Made by a program: the position numbers and the translations under genes | Shown here: positions 7,320 to 13,412 of the stretch, piece by piece | Numbering within the stretch: position 1 is the first letter of the stretch | Layout: each line of letters begins with the position of its first letter | Assembly: GCA_903953195.1 (NCBI GenBank) | Contig: CAJBIS010000023.1 | Span: forward strand, 1-17,186 | Direction of reading: 5' to 3' | Length of the DNA stretch: 17,186 nt | Source: an uncultured Actinomycetes bacterium | Lineage (GTDB): Bacteria; Actinomycetota; Acidimicrobiia; Acidimicrobiales; Microtrichaceae | Notes under the pieces: generated by a model | The model's database searches: none | Seen by the model: the letters and a program-made list of their open reading frames with translations, nothing else | Told to the model about the DNA's origin: nothing

Positions 7320-7829
7320 GTGCACGAGGTCGATCCCGCTGACGAACTCGTCGACGTGGTCGACGAGCACGATCAGGTGATCGACACGGTGACCCGAGCC
7401 GAGATGCGCCGTCGCCGGCTGCGGCACCGGTGCACCTTCGTCGTGGTGCGGACGTCGGACGGCGGCGTGCTCGTGCACCGTCGCTCCGAGGACAAGGACC
7501 TGTGGCCCGGCGCATGGGACCTGGCGGTGGGTGGCGTCGTGACCTCCGGTGAGGACTGGGAGCGGGCGGCGAGGCGCGAACTCGCCGAGGAGGTCGGCGT
7601 CGCCGATGTCGAACTCGAGCCGATCGGAGCCGGCGCCTACAGCGACGACCACGTCGACGAGGTCGCCCGCATGTGGACCGTCACGTGGGACGGCCCGGTG
7701 ACCTTCGACGACGGCGAGGTGGTCGAGGCGCACGTCGTGACCCTCGACGAACTCCGTGCCCGCCTCGATCGGGATCGGTTCGTCCCGGACTCGCGGGCGC
7801 TGCTCGCCGATCACCTGCTCGGGGAGTGA
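7320..7829 (+). CDS. Nudix hydrolase, YfcD / isopentenyl-diphosphate-isomerase-like
   Basis: The 169-residue protein carries a complete Nudix box, GX5EX7REUXEEXGU, at residues 72-94 (from GVVTSGE to RELAEEVGV), so metal-dependent pyrophosphohydrolase activity is expected. The N-terminal part (VDEHDQVIDTVTR, then LRHRCTFVVV) and the DLWPGAWDLAVGG segment before the box resemble E. coli YfcD, a Nudix group related to type 1 IPP isomerase. The substrate is not predictable from sequence. The GTG at 7320 was chosen because similarity to YfcD begins there; the in-frame sequence upstream is translated repeat DNA. An ATG at 7312 is out of frame. It is followed by the ilvB attenuator. Confidence 0.9.
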   Translation: MHEVDPADELVDVVDEHDQVIDTVTRAEMRRRRLRHRCTFVVVRTSDGGVLVHRRSEDKDLWPGAWDLAVGGVVTSGEDWERAARRELAEEVGVADVELEPIGAGAYSDDHVDEVARMWTVTWDGPVTFDDGEVVEAHVVTLDELRARLDRDRFVPDSRALLADHLLGE

Positions 7830-7853
7830 CCCGACCGGCCGGCGCCGTCCCGG

Positions 7854-7883
7854 TTGCCGTTTCGGGCAGGGTGCTGGCAGACT
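7854..7883 (+). promoter_or_regulatory. Putative promoter of the ilvB leader transcript
   Basis: TTGCCG (7854-7859) and CAGACT (7878-7883) are separated by 18 bp. Initiation about 7 nt downstream would fall at the A of the leader-peptide ATG (7891), so the leader would be translated from a leaderless RNA. The upstream bases show no Shine-Dalgarno. The -10 keeps only the two most conserved positions, A and final T. Confidence 0.5.
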
Positions 7884-7890
7884 GTCCCCG

Positions 7891-7926
7891 ATGCGCGATG
7901 TCGACGTCCTCCTCGTAGTGCCCTGA
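7891..7926 (+). CDS. ilvB leader peptide (Val/Leu-rich, 11 residues)
   Basis: The short frame encodes MRDVDVLLVVP and then TGA. Six of eleven residues are Val or Leu, with Leu-Leu-Val-Val consecutive at positions 7-10. It starts about 150 nt before ilvB and ends 34 nt before a terminator hairpin. This is the arrangement of ribosome-mediated attenuation known for branched-chain amino acid operons: a shortage of charged tRNA-Val or tRNA-Leu would stall the ribosome here and favour read-through into ilvB. Ile codons are absent. Confidence 0.82.
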   Translation: MRDVDVLLVVP

Positions 7927-7959
7927 GGCGCACGACCGGACCCACACCGCGCGTGCGCC
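7927..7959 (+). promoter_or_regulatory. Attenuator upstream hairpin (pause/anti-antiterminator)
   Basis: GGCGCACG (7927-7934) pairs perfectly with CGTGCGCC (7952-7959). The first arm starts directly after the leader stop codon, so a ribosome at the Val or stop codons would cover it. ACGACC at 7932-7937 overlaps that arm and duplicates the first six bases of the terminator's 5' arm. It could therefore pair with the terminator's 3' arm (GGTCGT, 7979-7984) as an antiterminator. Confidence 0.6.
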
Positions 7960-7960
7960 C

Positions 7961-7995
7961 ACGACCTCCCGGCGGGGAGGTCGTTTCGGTTTTCG
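7961..7995 (+). terminator. ilvB attenuator terminator
   Basis: A perfect 10-bp stem, ACGACCTCCC (7961-7970) with GGGAGGTCGT (7975-7984), closes a GGCG tetraloop. The T-rich run TTCGGTTTTCG follows directly. This is the best intrinsic terminator in the window, and it stands 90 bp before the ilvB start rather than after a gene, which identifies it as regulatory. Confidence 0.85.
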
Positions 7996-8074
7996 TCGGC
8001 TGAGCCGGCGGGAACGGGGGCACGCGCCGGGCGCCGCAGCAACCATCACGACCAGAACCGCACGAGGACAACGC

Positions 8075-9832
8075 ATGCAGACCAACGGAGCGTCAGCGCT
8101 GATCAAGTCCCTCGAACACGAGGGCGTCGAGGTCATCTTCGGCCTTCCCGGTGGGGCGATCCTGCCCGTCTACGACCCGATCATCGACAGCCCGGTGCGA
8201 CACGTCCTGGTGCGCCACGAGCAGGGCGCCGGCCACATGGCCGAGGGGTACGCGCTCGCCACCGGTCGTCCCGGTGTGGCCATGGTGACGTCCGGTCCGG
8301 CCGCCACGAACATCGTCACCCCGCTCGCTGACGCCTACATGGACTCGGTGCCGATGGTCGTGATCACCGGCCAGGTGCCCGTGCCCGCCATCGGGACCGA
8401 TGCGTTCCAGGAGTGCGACACGACGGGCATCACCCGGTCGATCACGAAGCACAACGAGCTGGTCACCCGGGCCGAGGACATCCCGCTCGCGATCCGACAG
8501 GCGTTCCACATCGCCACGACCGGTCGGCCCGGTCCGGTGCTGGTCGACATCCCGAAGGACATCGTCGATCCGCGGAATCCGGCCTCGGCGATGGACTGGT
8601 ACTGGCCGAGCGACGACGAGGTCGTCTCGAGCCTGCCGGGCTACCGCCCGACGCTCAAGGGGCATCCGAAGAAGATCCGTGAGGCGGCGGAACTCATGCT
8701 CGCCGCTCGCCGGCCCGTGCTCTACATCGGCGGCGGCATCCTGAAGTCGCGTGCCGCCGAGGCGCTGCTGGAGCTGGCCGAGCTCACCGGCATCCCCGTG
8801 GTGACGACGCTCATGGCCCGGGGTGCGTTCCCGGACTCACACGAGCTGTGCCTCGGGATGCCGGGCATGCACGGCAACTACACCGCGGTGACCGCGATGC
8901 AGCAGTCCGATCTGCTCGTGGCGCTCGGCTCCCGGTTCGACGACCGGGTGGTCGGCAAGCTCGACGGCTTCGCCCCGGACGCCAAGATCATCCACGTCGA
9001 CGTCGACCCGGCCGAACTCGGCAAGGTCCGCCGCCCCGACGTGCCGATCGTGGGGGACTGCCGGCTCGTCATCGAGGAGCTCGTCAAGGTGCTGCGGGAA
9101 CAGGGCGTCGGCACGCCCGGTGTCGGCGTCGACCTGACGCCGTGGCGGTCGCAGATCTCCGGGTGGCAGGAGCGGTTCCCGCTGACCTACGAGCCGTCGG
9201 CACCGGGTGAGCTGCTCAAGCCGCAGTTCGTGCTGGAACAGCTGCGCGACCGCTCGCCCGAGGACACGATCGTCGCCTCCGGTGTGGGCCAGCACCAGAT
9301 GTGGACGAGCCAGTACTGGCACTTCAACCATCCGTACACGTGGATCAACTCGGGCGGTCTCGGCACCATGGGCTTCTCCGTGCCGGCGGCGATCGGCGCG
9401 AAGGTCGGCCAGCCGGACCGCACGGTCTGGGCGGTGGACGGTGACGGCTGCTTCCAGATGACGGCCCAGGAACTGGTGACCGCGTCGATCGAGCGCATCC
9501 CCGTGAAGATCGCCATCATCAACAACGCCTACCTGGGCATGGTGCGTCAGTGGCAGGAGATGTTCTACGACGAGCGCTACTCCGAGGTGTACCTGTCGCC
9601 CGACGTCCCCGACTACGTGAAGTGGGCCGAGGCCATGGGTTGCGTCGCCATGCGGGTGGAGTCACCCGAGGAGGCGGGGCCGGCGATCGACAAGGCGAAC
9701 GAGATCAACGACCGTCCGGTCGTGCTCGAGTTCCGGACCGACGCCGCCGAGAAGGTGTTCCCGATGGTGCCGTCCGGACTGTCGAACGACGAGATCGTCG
9801 TCGACCCCTCGCAGCAGGAGCGTCCCCGATGA
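8075..9832 (+). CDS. ilvB: Acetolactate synthase, large (catalytic) subunit
   Basis: IlvB is the thiamine-diphosphate enzyme that condenses two pyruvates to acetolactate, or pyruvate with 2-ketobutyrate to acetohydroxybutyrate, the first common step of branched-chain amino acid synthesis. The 585 residues match the family. The catalytic glutamate is E49 in VRHEQGAGH. The TPP/Mg motif begins at G456-D457-G458 and ends with the NNAYLG segment near 483-488. Pyrimidine-binding, FAD-binding (central) and pyrophosphate-binding domains are in the usual order. The ATG at 8075 has GAGGA (8064-8068) upstream. The stop overlaps the ilvN start as ATGA. The attenuator before it implies control by charged branched-chain tRNAs. 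Confidence 0.97.
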   Translation: MQTNGASALIKSLEHEGVEVIFGLPGGAILPVYDPIIDSPVRHVLVRHEQGAGHMAEGYALATGRPGVAMVTSGPAATNIVTPLADAYMDSVPMVVITGQVPVPAIGTDAFQECDTTGITRSITKHNELVTRAEDIPLAIRQAFHIATTGRPGPVLVDIPKDIVDPRNPASAMDWYWPSDDEVVSSLPGYRPTLKGHPKKIREAAELMLAARRPVLYIGGGILKSRAAEALLELAELTGIPVVTTLMARGAFPDSHELCLGMPGMHGNYTAVTAMQQSDLLVALGSRFDDRVVGKLDGFAPDAKIIHVDVDPAELGKVRRPDVPIVGDCRLVIEELVKVLREQGVGTPGVGVDLTPWRSQISGWQERFPLTYEPSAPGELLKPQFVLEQLRDRSPEDTIVASGVGQHQMWTSQYWHFNHPYTWINSGGLGTMGFSVPAAIGAKVGQPDRTVWAVDGDGCFQMTAQELVTASIERIPVKIAIINNAYLGMVRQWQEMFYDERYSEVYLSPDVPDYVKWAEAMGCVAMRVESPEEAGPAIDKANEINDRPVVLEFRTDAAEKVFPMVPSGLSNDEIVVDPSQQERPR

Positions 9833-10353
9833 ACCTGCCCGCACCGTCCACCGTCCCCGTGCCGCGTCACCACGTGCTCTCGGTGCTCGTCGAGAACAAG
9901 GCCGGTGTGCTGGCCCGGGTCGCGAGCCTGTTCGCTCGTCGCGGCTACAACATCTACTCCCTGGCCGTCGCGCCCACGCACGACGAGCGCTTCTCGCGCA
10001 TCACCGTCGTCGTCGACGTCGAGTCGGCGCCGCTCGAACAGGTCGTGAAGCAGCTGAACAAGCTGATCAACGTGATCAAGATCTCGGAGCTCGACCCGCG
10101 TGACTCCGTCGAGCGTGAGCTGATGCTCGCGACGGTGAAGGCCGACCCCGAGGTCCGTCACCAGGTGATGAGTCTGCTGGACCTCTTCGAGGGGCGGGTC
10201 CTCGACGTCGGGCATGACGAGCTCACGGTCACGCTCGACGACCACCCGAGCCGGCTCGACGACCTCGAGGAGCTCCTGCGGCCCTTCGGGATCGTCGACA
10301 TCCAGCGCACCGGCCGGGTGGCGCTGCCTCGCCTCGAACGCGGCCCCTCCTGA
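9829..10353 (+). CDS. ilvN: Acetolactate synthase, small (regulatory) subunit
   Basis: IlvN binds IlvB, raises its activity and confers feedback inhibition, usually by valine. The 174-residue protein has the N-terminal ACT domain (HHVLSVLVENKAGVLARVAS, from about residue 13, through about 90). Its C-terminal half (LMLATVKADPEVRHQV, then a second ACT-like fold ending FGIVDIQRTGRVALPR) is typical of the family. The ATG at 9829 overlaps the ilvB stop by four bases, and CAGGAG lies about 8 nt upstream, so the subunits are probably translationally coupled. A hairpin starts five bases after the stop. Confidence 0.96.
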   Translation: MNLPAPSTVPVPRHHVLSVLVENKAGVLARVASLFARRGYNIYSLAVAPTHDERFSRITVVVDVESAPLEQVVKQLNKLINVIKISELDPRDSVERELMLATVKADPEVRHQVMSLLDLFEGRVLDVGHDELTVTLDDHPSRLDDLEELLRPFGIVDIQRTGRVALPRLERGPS

Positions 10354-10358
10354 ACTGC

Positions 10359-10379
10359 GGACCTGACGGCGTCAGGTCC
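10359..10379. terminator. Bidirectional hairpin after ilvN
   Basis: GGACCTGAC (10359-10367) pairs with GTCAGGTCC (10371-10379) around a 3-nt loop. It lies between ilvN and the convergent lipoprotein gene and includes that gene's stop codon (10372-10374). It ends the ilvBN transcript and could act in both directions. Confidence 0.65.
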
Positions 10380-11172
10380 CGGAGATGCAGGCCAGCGTGG
10401 CGTCCTCGACGAGCTTCGTGACGGTGTCGGACGAGCCGGACTTCCCGGCCGCCGCCAGCTCAGTGATCGAGAGCTGCGCAGCGACGCGATCAGCGATGCA
10501 CGCGGCCTGGGTGGCGTCGAACGTGCCGTCCGAGGTCAGCTCGTCCACGAGCAGTCCGGCGACGATGTCATCGGGCACGCAGACGTCGAAGGTTGCGAGC
10601 ACCTCGGTGGGGAGGGTGTCGCTCTGTTCGGAGTTGACGCTGTCGACGATGATCGTGCCGGTCTTGCCGTCGATCTCGCCCGCCACACAGCTGACCACCG
10701 ACTGGTCCGGAGTGGGCGAACCGGGGAGCTCGCTGAAGAACCCCTCGGTGAGCGACGGTGCGAGGGTGGTGCCCTTGACGCACGCGTCGAACGCCGCGCT
10801 GATGGCGTCGAGCTGGTCCGACGTCGGGTTCTGCGTGGTCGTCAGCTCCTGTGCCTCGGAGCTGCCGAGCGCATCGGTGAGGGCCTGACCGAGGCATCCG
10901 GCCTCGAGCTCGTCCGGTTCGGTGATGCTCGAATCGAGCTGGTTGATCAACTCGGTGCCGAGCTGGGTGGCGTCACGATCGAAACCGTCCGACTCGGTCG
11001 TGGCGGACTTCGACGTCGTGGTCGTCGCGGCCTTGTCGTCGAAGCTGGCACCGCAACAGCCGGCGGTCATGGCGACGACCGTGACGAGTCCGGCGGCCGC
11101 TGCGATGAGCCGAGGTGTCGGGCGTCGCCGGGGCGACGGGTCGGTGACGGTGAGATGCAGGCTGTCGGTCAT
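10372..11172 (-). CDS. Secreted lipoprotein with three cysteine-framed repeats
   Basis: The protein has 266 residues. A twin-Arg-like basic stretch (15-21), a hydrophobic core (about 22-35) and the lipobox TAGC (Cys39) mark a lipoprotein signal peptide. A Thr/Ser-rich linker (48-62) follows. The rest contains three degenerate units, each bounded by two cysteines: C93-C131, C162-C198 and C225-C262, with 37, 35 and 36 residues between. Each unit starts C-(L/V/I)-x-x-x-(L/I/V) and closes (F/L)-(D/x)-(A/V)-C, mostly helical and acidic. One disulfide per unit is likely. I do not recognise the family. The ATG at 11172 has a TATGGT (11179-11184 on this strand) 6 nt upstream and no Shine-Dalgarno; upstream in-frame sequence is Arg-rich and not signal-like. 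Confidence 0.85.
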   Translation of the reverse strand: MTDSLHLTVTDPSPRRRPTPRLIAAAAGLVTVVAMTAGCCGASFDDKAATTTTSKSATTESDGFDRDATQLGTELINQLDSSITEPDELEAGCLGQALTDALGSSEAQELTTTQNPTSDQLDAISAAFDACVKGTTLAPSLTEGFFSELPGSPTPDQSVVSCVAGEIDGKTGTIIVDSVNSEQSDTLPTEVLATFDVCVPDDIVAGLLVDELTSDGTFDATQAACIADRVAAQLSITELAAAGKSGSSDTVTKLVEDATLACISGT

Positions 11173-11388
11173 GACGCCACCATAGGTGATCCTGTCATCA
11201 CTGTGCGTTGTTCCAGCCGCACCGGCTCCGGTCGGCGTGGCGGTCGCTCCGGAGATGGGCGCACGTTGACGGGAGCGGCGCCCGCGCCGCCGCAGGTTGG
11301 CGGTCCGAGCCCGGCTCCTGCGAACATGTGCGCTCCCGCCGGACGGCACCGTCGTCCGGTCGCCCGCAATCGAGTGTCAGGACCCGAC
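11173..11388. promoter_or_regulatory. 216-bp region upstream of ilvC
   Basis: The region divides the minus-strand lipoprotein gene from ilvC. The TATGGT near the left end serves the lipoprotein gene. A GC hairpin GCGGCG/CGCCGC lies at 11275-11290. CGGGAGCG (11270-11277) can also pair with CGCTCCCG (11331-11338), and the two structures exclude one another. A small plus-strand frame (GTG 11186 to TGA 11269) has a Val/Leu-rich start. CAGGA at 11378-11382 is a modest ribosome binding site for ilvC. No clear -35/-10 pair for ilvC was found. Confidence 0.4.
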
Positions 11389-12417
11389 ATGGCCAACGTG
11401 TACTACGAGAACGATGCCGACCGATCGATCATCCTCGGTCGCAAGGTGGCGATCCTGGGTTACGGGTCGCAGGGCCACGCCCACGCCCTGAACCTCAAGG
11501 AGTCGGGCGTCGACGTGCGGGTCGGACTGCGTGAGGGGTCGTCCTCACGGGCCAAGGCTGAGGAGGCCGGTCTGCGGGTCGTCGACGTCGCCACCGCCGC
11601 CGCCGAGGCCGACGTCATCATGATGCTGCTGCCCGACACCGAGATCGGCCCGATCTACGACGCCGAGGTCGCACCGAACCTGAACGAGGGCGACGCCCTG
11701 TTCTTCGCCCACGGCTTCAACGTGCGGTTCGGTTACGTCCAGGCGCCGGACTTCGTCGACGTGGCCATGGTCGCCCCCAAGGGTCCGGGCCACCTGGTGC
11801 GACGCACCTACACCGAGGGCGGCGGCGTGCCGTGCCTCATCGCGGTGGCGCAGGACGCATCAGGCGGAGCGAAGGCGCTCGCCCTCTCGTACGCCGATGC
11901 CATCGGGGGTACCCGGGCGGGCGTCCTCGACACGACGTTCGAGGAGGAGACCGAGACCGACCTGTTCGGTGAGCAGGTCGTCCTGTGCGGTGGACTGACG
12001 GCGCTGGTGCAGGCCGGGTTCGAGACGCTCGTCGAGGCCGGGTACCAGCCCGAGTCGGCGTACTTCGAGTGCCTCCACGAACTGAAGCTCATCGTCGACC
12101 TCATGTACGAGCAGGGGATCGCCGGCATGCGCTACTCGATCTCGACCACCGCCGAGTACGGCGACCTGACGCGCGGCCCCCGCATCATCACGCCCGAGAC
12201 GAAGGCCGAGATGAAGCGGATCCTCGACGAGATCCGCTCCGGTCAGTTCGCCGAGGAGTTCATCGGCGAGGTGCGTGGCGGCGGCGAGAACTTCGAGGCG
12301 CTGCGCGACGCCGGCAAGGCCCACCAGATCGAACAGGTCGGTGCCGGTCTGCGCGACATGATGCCGTGGATCTCGGCGGGCAAGGTCAAGGTCGAGGACA
12401 TCTCCGGCGGCGACTGA
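11389..12417 (+). CDS. ilvC: Ketol-acid reductoisomerase (class I)
   Basis: IlvC isomerises and reduces acetolactate or acetohydroxybutyrate to the dihydroxy acids, using NAD(P)H and Mg2+. The 342 residues fit the short class I enzymes. The dinucleotide fold has GYGSQGHA at 24-31, and the cofactor loop LREGSSSR follows at 47-54. Catalytic H108 (FFAHGFN) and K131 (APKGPGH) are present. The metal-binding acids D191 and E195 (TDLFGEQ) and E227 and E231 (YFECLHE) are present, as is S252. The ATG at 11389 gives the family's usual MANVYYENDAD start. An in-frame ATG at 11326 would add 21 atypical residues. The serine-rich loop suggests NADPH, not tested here. Confidence 0.97.
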   Translation: MANVYYENDADRSIILGRKVAILGYGSQGHAHALNLKESGVDVRVGLREGSSSRAKAEEAGLRVVDVATAAAEADVIMMLLPDTEIGPIYDAEVAPNLNEGDALFFAHGFNVRFGYVQAPDFVDVAMVAPKGPGHLVRRTYTEGGGVPCLIAVAQDASGGAKALALSYADAIGGTRAGVLDTTFEEETETDLFGEQVVLCGGLTALVQAGFETLVEAGYQPESAYFECLHELKLIVDLMYEQGIAGMRYSISTTAEYGDLTRGPRIITPETKAEMKRILDEIRSGQFAEEFIGEVRGGGENFEALRDAGKAHQIEQVGAGLRDMMPWISAGKVKVEDISGGD

Positions 12418-12427
12418 GTCGCCTGTC

Positions 12428-12461
12428 GCCCGGCGCGGGATCGCCGGGCACCGACGGTGCC
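12428..12461 (+). terminator. Two overlapping hairpins after ilvC
   Basis: GCCCGGCG (12428-12435) pairs with CGCCGGGC (12442-12449), an 8-bp stem. GGCACC (12447-12452) pairs with GGTGCC (12456-12461) around GAC. The two overlap by three bases. There is no U-tract. They lie between the ilvC stop and the probable thrB promoter and are likely where the ilvC transcript ends. Confidence 0.5.
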
Positions 12462-12473
12462 ATCGTCGGGTGC

Positions 12474-12486
12474 GAGACTGATCGTC
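12474..12486 (+). promoter_or_regulatory. -10-like element just before thrB
   Basis: GAGACT (12474-12479) is followed by 7 nt and then the GTG at 12487. The ilvB leader has the same arrangement, CAGACT followed by 7 nt and ATG. There is no Shine-Dalgarno, so a leaderless thrB transcript is likely. This spacing was part of the reason for choosing GTG 12487 as the start. Confidence 0.4.
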
Positions 12487-13329
12487 GTGATCGTCTCGGC
12501 TCCCGCATCATCGGCCAACCTGGGTCCGGGCTTCGACGCGCTGGCGATCGCGGTCGACCTGCCGTTCCGACTCGCCGTCGCCGAATCGGCGCCCGACGGA
12601 TTCCACTCGGCCGAGCCCACCCACCCCGCGGCGGTTGCGTTCCGAGCGGCGGGCGGCGACCCGGCCGACGCGTTGCACTGGCACAGCCCGATCCCGCCGG
12701 GTCGCGGACTCGGATTCTCCGGTGCGGCCCGCGTCGCCGGTGCCTACCTGGGCGCCCGGCGATCCGGGATCGCACACGTCGATGCGCGTGAGCGGGCGGC
12801 GGAGATCGCCACCGAGCTCGAGGGGCACGCCGAGAACGCCGCTGCGTCCGCCTGCGGCGGGTTCGTCGTGGCGGCGGCCGGGCGTGTGGTCCGGCTCGAT
12901 CTCCCCGACGACGTGCAGCTCGTCGTGTGGTCACCGTCGGCGACGACCTCGACGGATGCGTCGCGTCGTTCGCTGCCGACCCGGGTGTCGCTCGACGACG
13001 CCGCGTTCAGCGTGGGTCGGGCCGCGTTGTGGGTCGCGGCCGTTGCAGCAGGTGATCTCGGCGTGCTGCGCGATGCCTGTGAGGACCGGCTGCACCAGGA
13101 CCTGCGGCTGCAGGCCCGGCCCGACACGGCAGGGGTGCGCCACGAGCTGCTGGCTCGCAGCGACGTGCTCGCTGCGTGGCTGTCGGGTTCTGGCCCGTCG
13201 GTTGCGGCGCTGGTGCCACGGGACGTGGCGTCGATCGTCGCTGCAGGCCTTCCGGGCGACGGAACGGTGCGCGAGCTCGACGTTGCGGCCGTCGGCGTCA
13301 CGGCCACCGACTCACCAATTCTTGACTGA
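12487..13329 (+). CDS. thrB: Homoserine kinase (GHMP family)
   Basis: ThrB phosphorylates homoserine with ATP, the committed step to threonine. The 280-residue protein shows the homoserine-kinase pattern PASSANLGPGFDALAIAVD (residues 6-24), the phosphate loop PPGRGLGFSGAA (70-81), EGHAEN (112-117), TSTDASRRSLP (154-164), DRLHQDLRL (200-208) and LSGSGPS (232-238). Two core motifs differ from the usual forms: GLGSSAA is GLGFSGA, and GHPDN is GHAEN. The fold is secure, and homoserine as the substrate is likely because the STxxxR and LHQ elements are kept. GTG 12487 was chosen; an in-frame GTG at 12457 would add ten residues of unlike sequence lying in the upstream hairpin. The following gene uses the same homoserine branch point. 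Confidence 0.88.
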   Translation: MIVSAPASSANLGPGFDALAIAVDLPFRLAVAESAPDGFHSAEPTHPAAVAFRAAGGDPADALHWHSPIPPGRGLGFSGAARVAGAYLGARRSGIAHVDARERAAEIATELEGHAENAAASACGGFVVAAAGRVVRLDLPDDVQLVVWSPSATTSTDASRRSLPTRVSLDDAAFSVGRAALWVAAVAAGDLGVLRDACEDRLHQDLRLQARPDTAGVRHELLARSDVLAAWLSGSGPSVAALVPRDVASIVAAGLPGDGTVRELDVAAVGVTATDSPILD

Positions 13330-13352
13330 TCTGGTCAGGATTGACCTATGCT
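13322..13352 (+). promoter_or_regulatory. Promoter of the metY-like gene
   Basis: TTGACT (13322-13327) and TATGCT (13347-13352) are both close to sigma-70 consensus, with a 19-bp spacer that is slightly long. The -35 lies in the last codons and stop of thrB. Start would be near 13359, giving a 5' untranslated region of about 54 nt, unlike the leaderless-looking neighbours. Confidence 0.6.
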
Positions 13353-13356
13353 GCCC

Positions 13357-13388
13357 GTCGACTCGGCGGGACGTTCGCCGGCGTCGAC
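13357..13388 (+). promoter_or_regulatory. Hairpin at the 5' end of the metY-like transcript
   Basis: GTCGAC (13357-13362) pairs with GTCGAC (13383-13388), and CGGCG (13364-13368) with CGCCG (13376-13380), with a small asymmetric bulge and a 7-nt loop. It would form at the very start of the RNA and end 11 nt before the ribosome binding site. It may protect the RNA or mark a regulatory site. It does not resemble a SAM riboswitch. Confidence 0.45.
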
Positions 13389-13412
13389 CGACCGATCACA
13401 GGAGTGCACGAC

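Noticed and set aside
11326..11388. 21-residue N-terminal extension of IlvC
   Set aside because: The in-frame ATG at 11326 gives an Arg/Pro-rich leader unlike any IlvC, while the ATG at 11389 gives the standard start.
13353..13412. SAM riboswitch ahead of the metY-like gene
   Set aside because: The untranslated region is only about 54 nt with one simple hairpin, too short and without the conserved junctions of SAM riboswitch classes.
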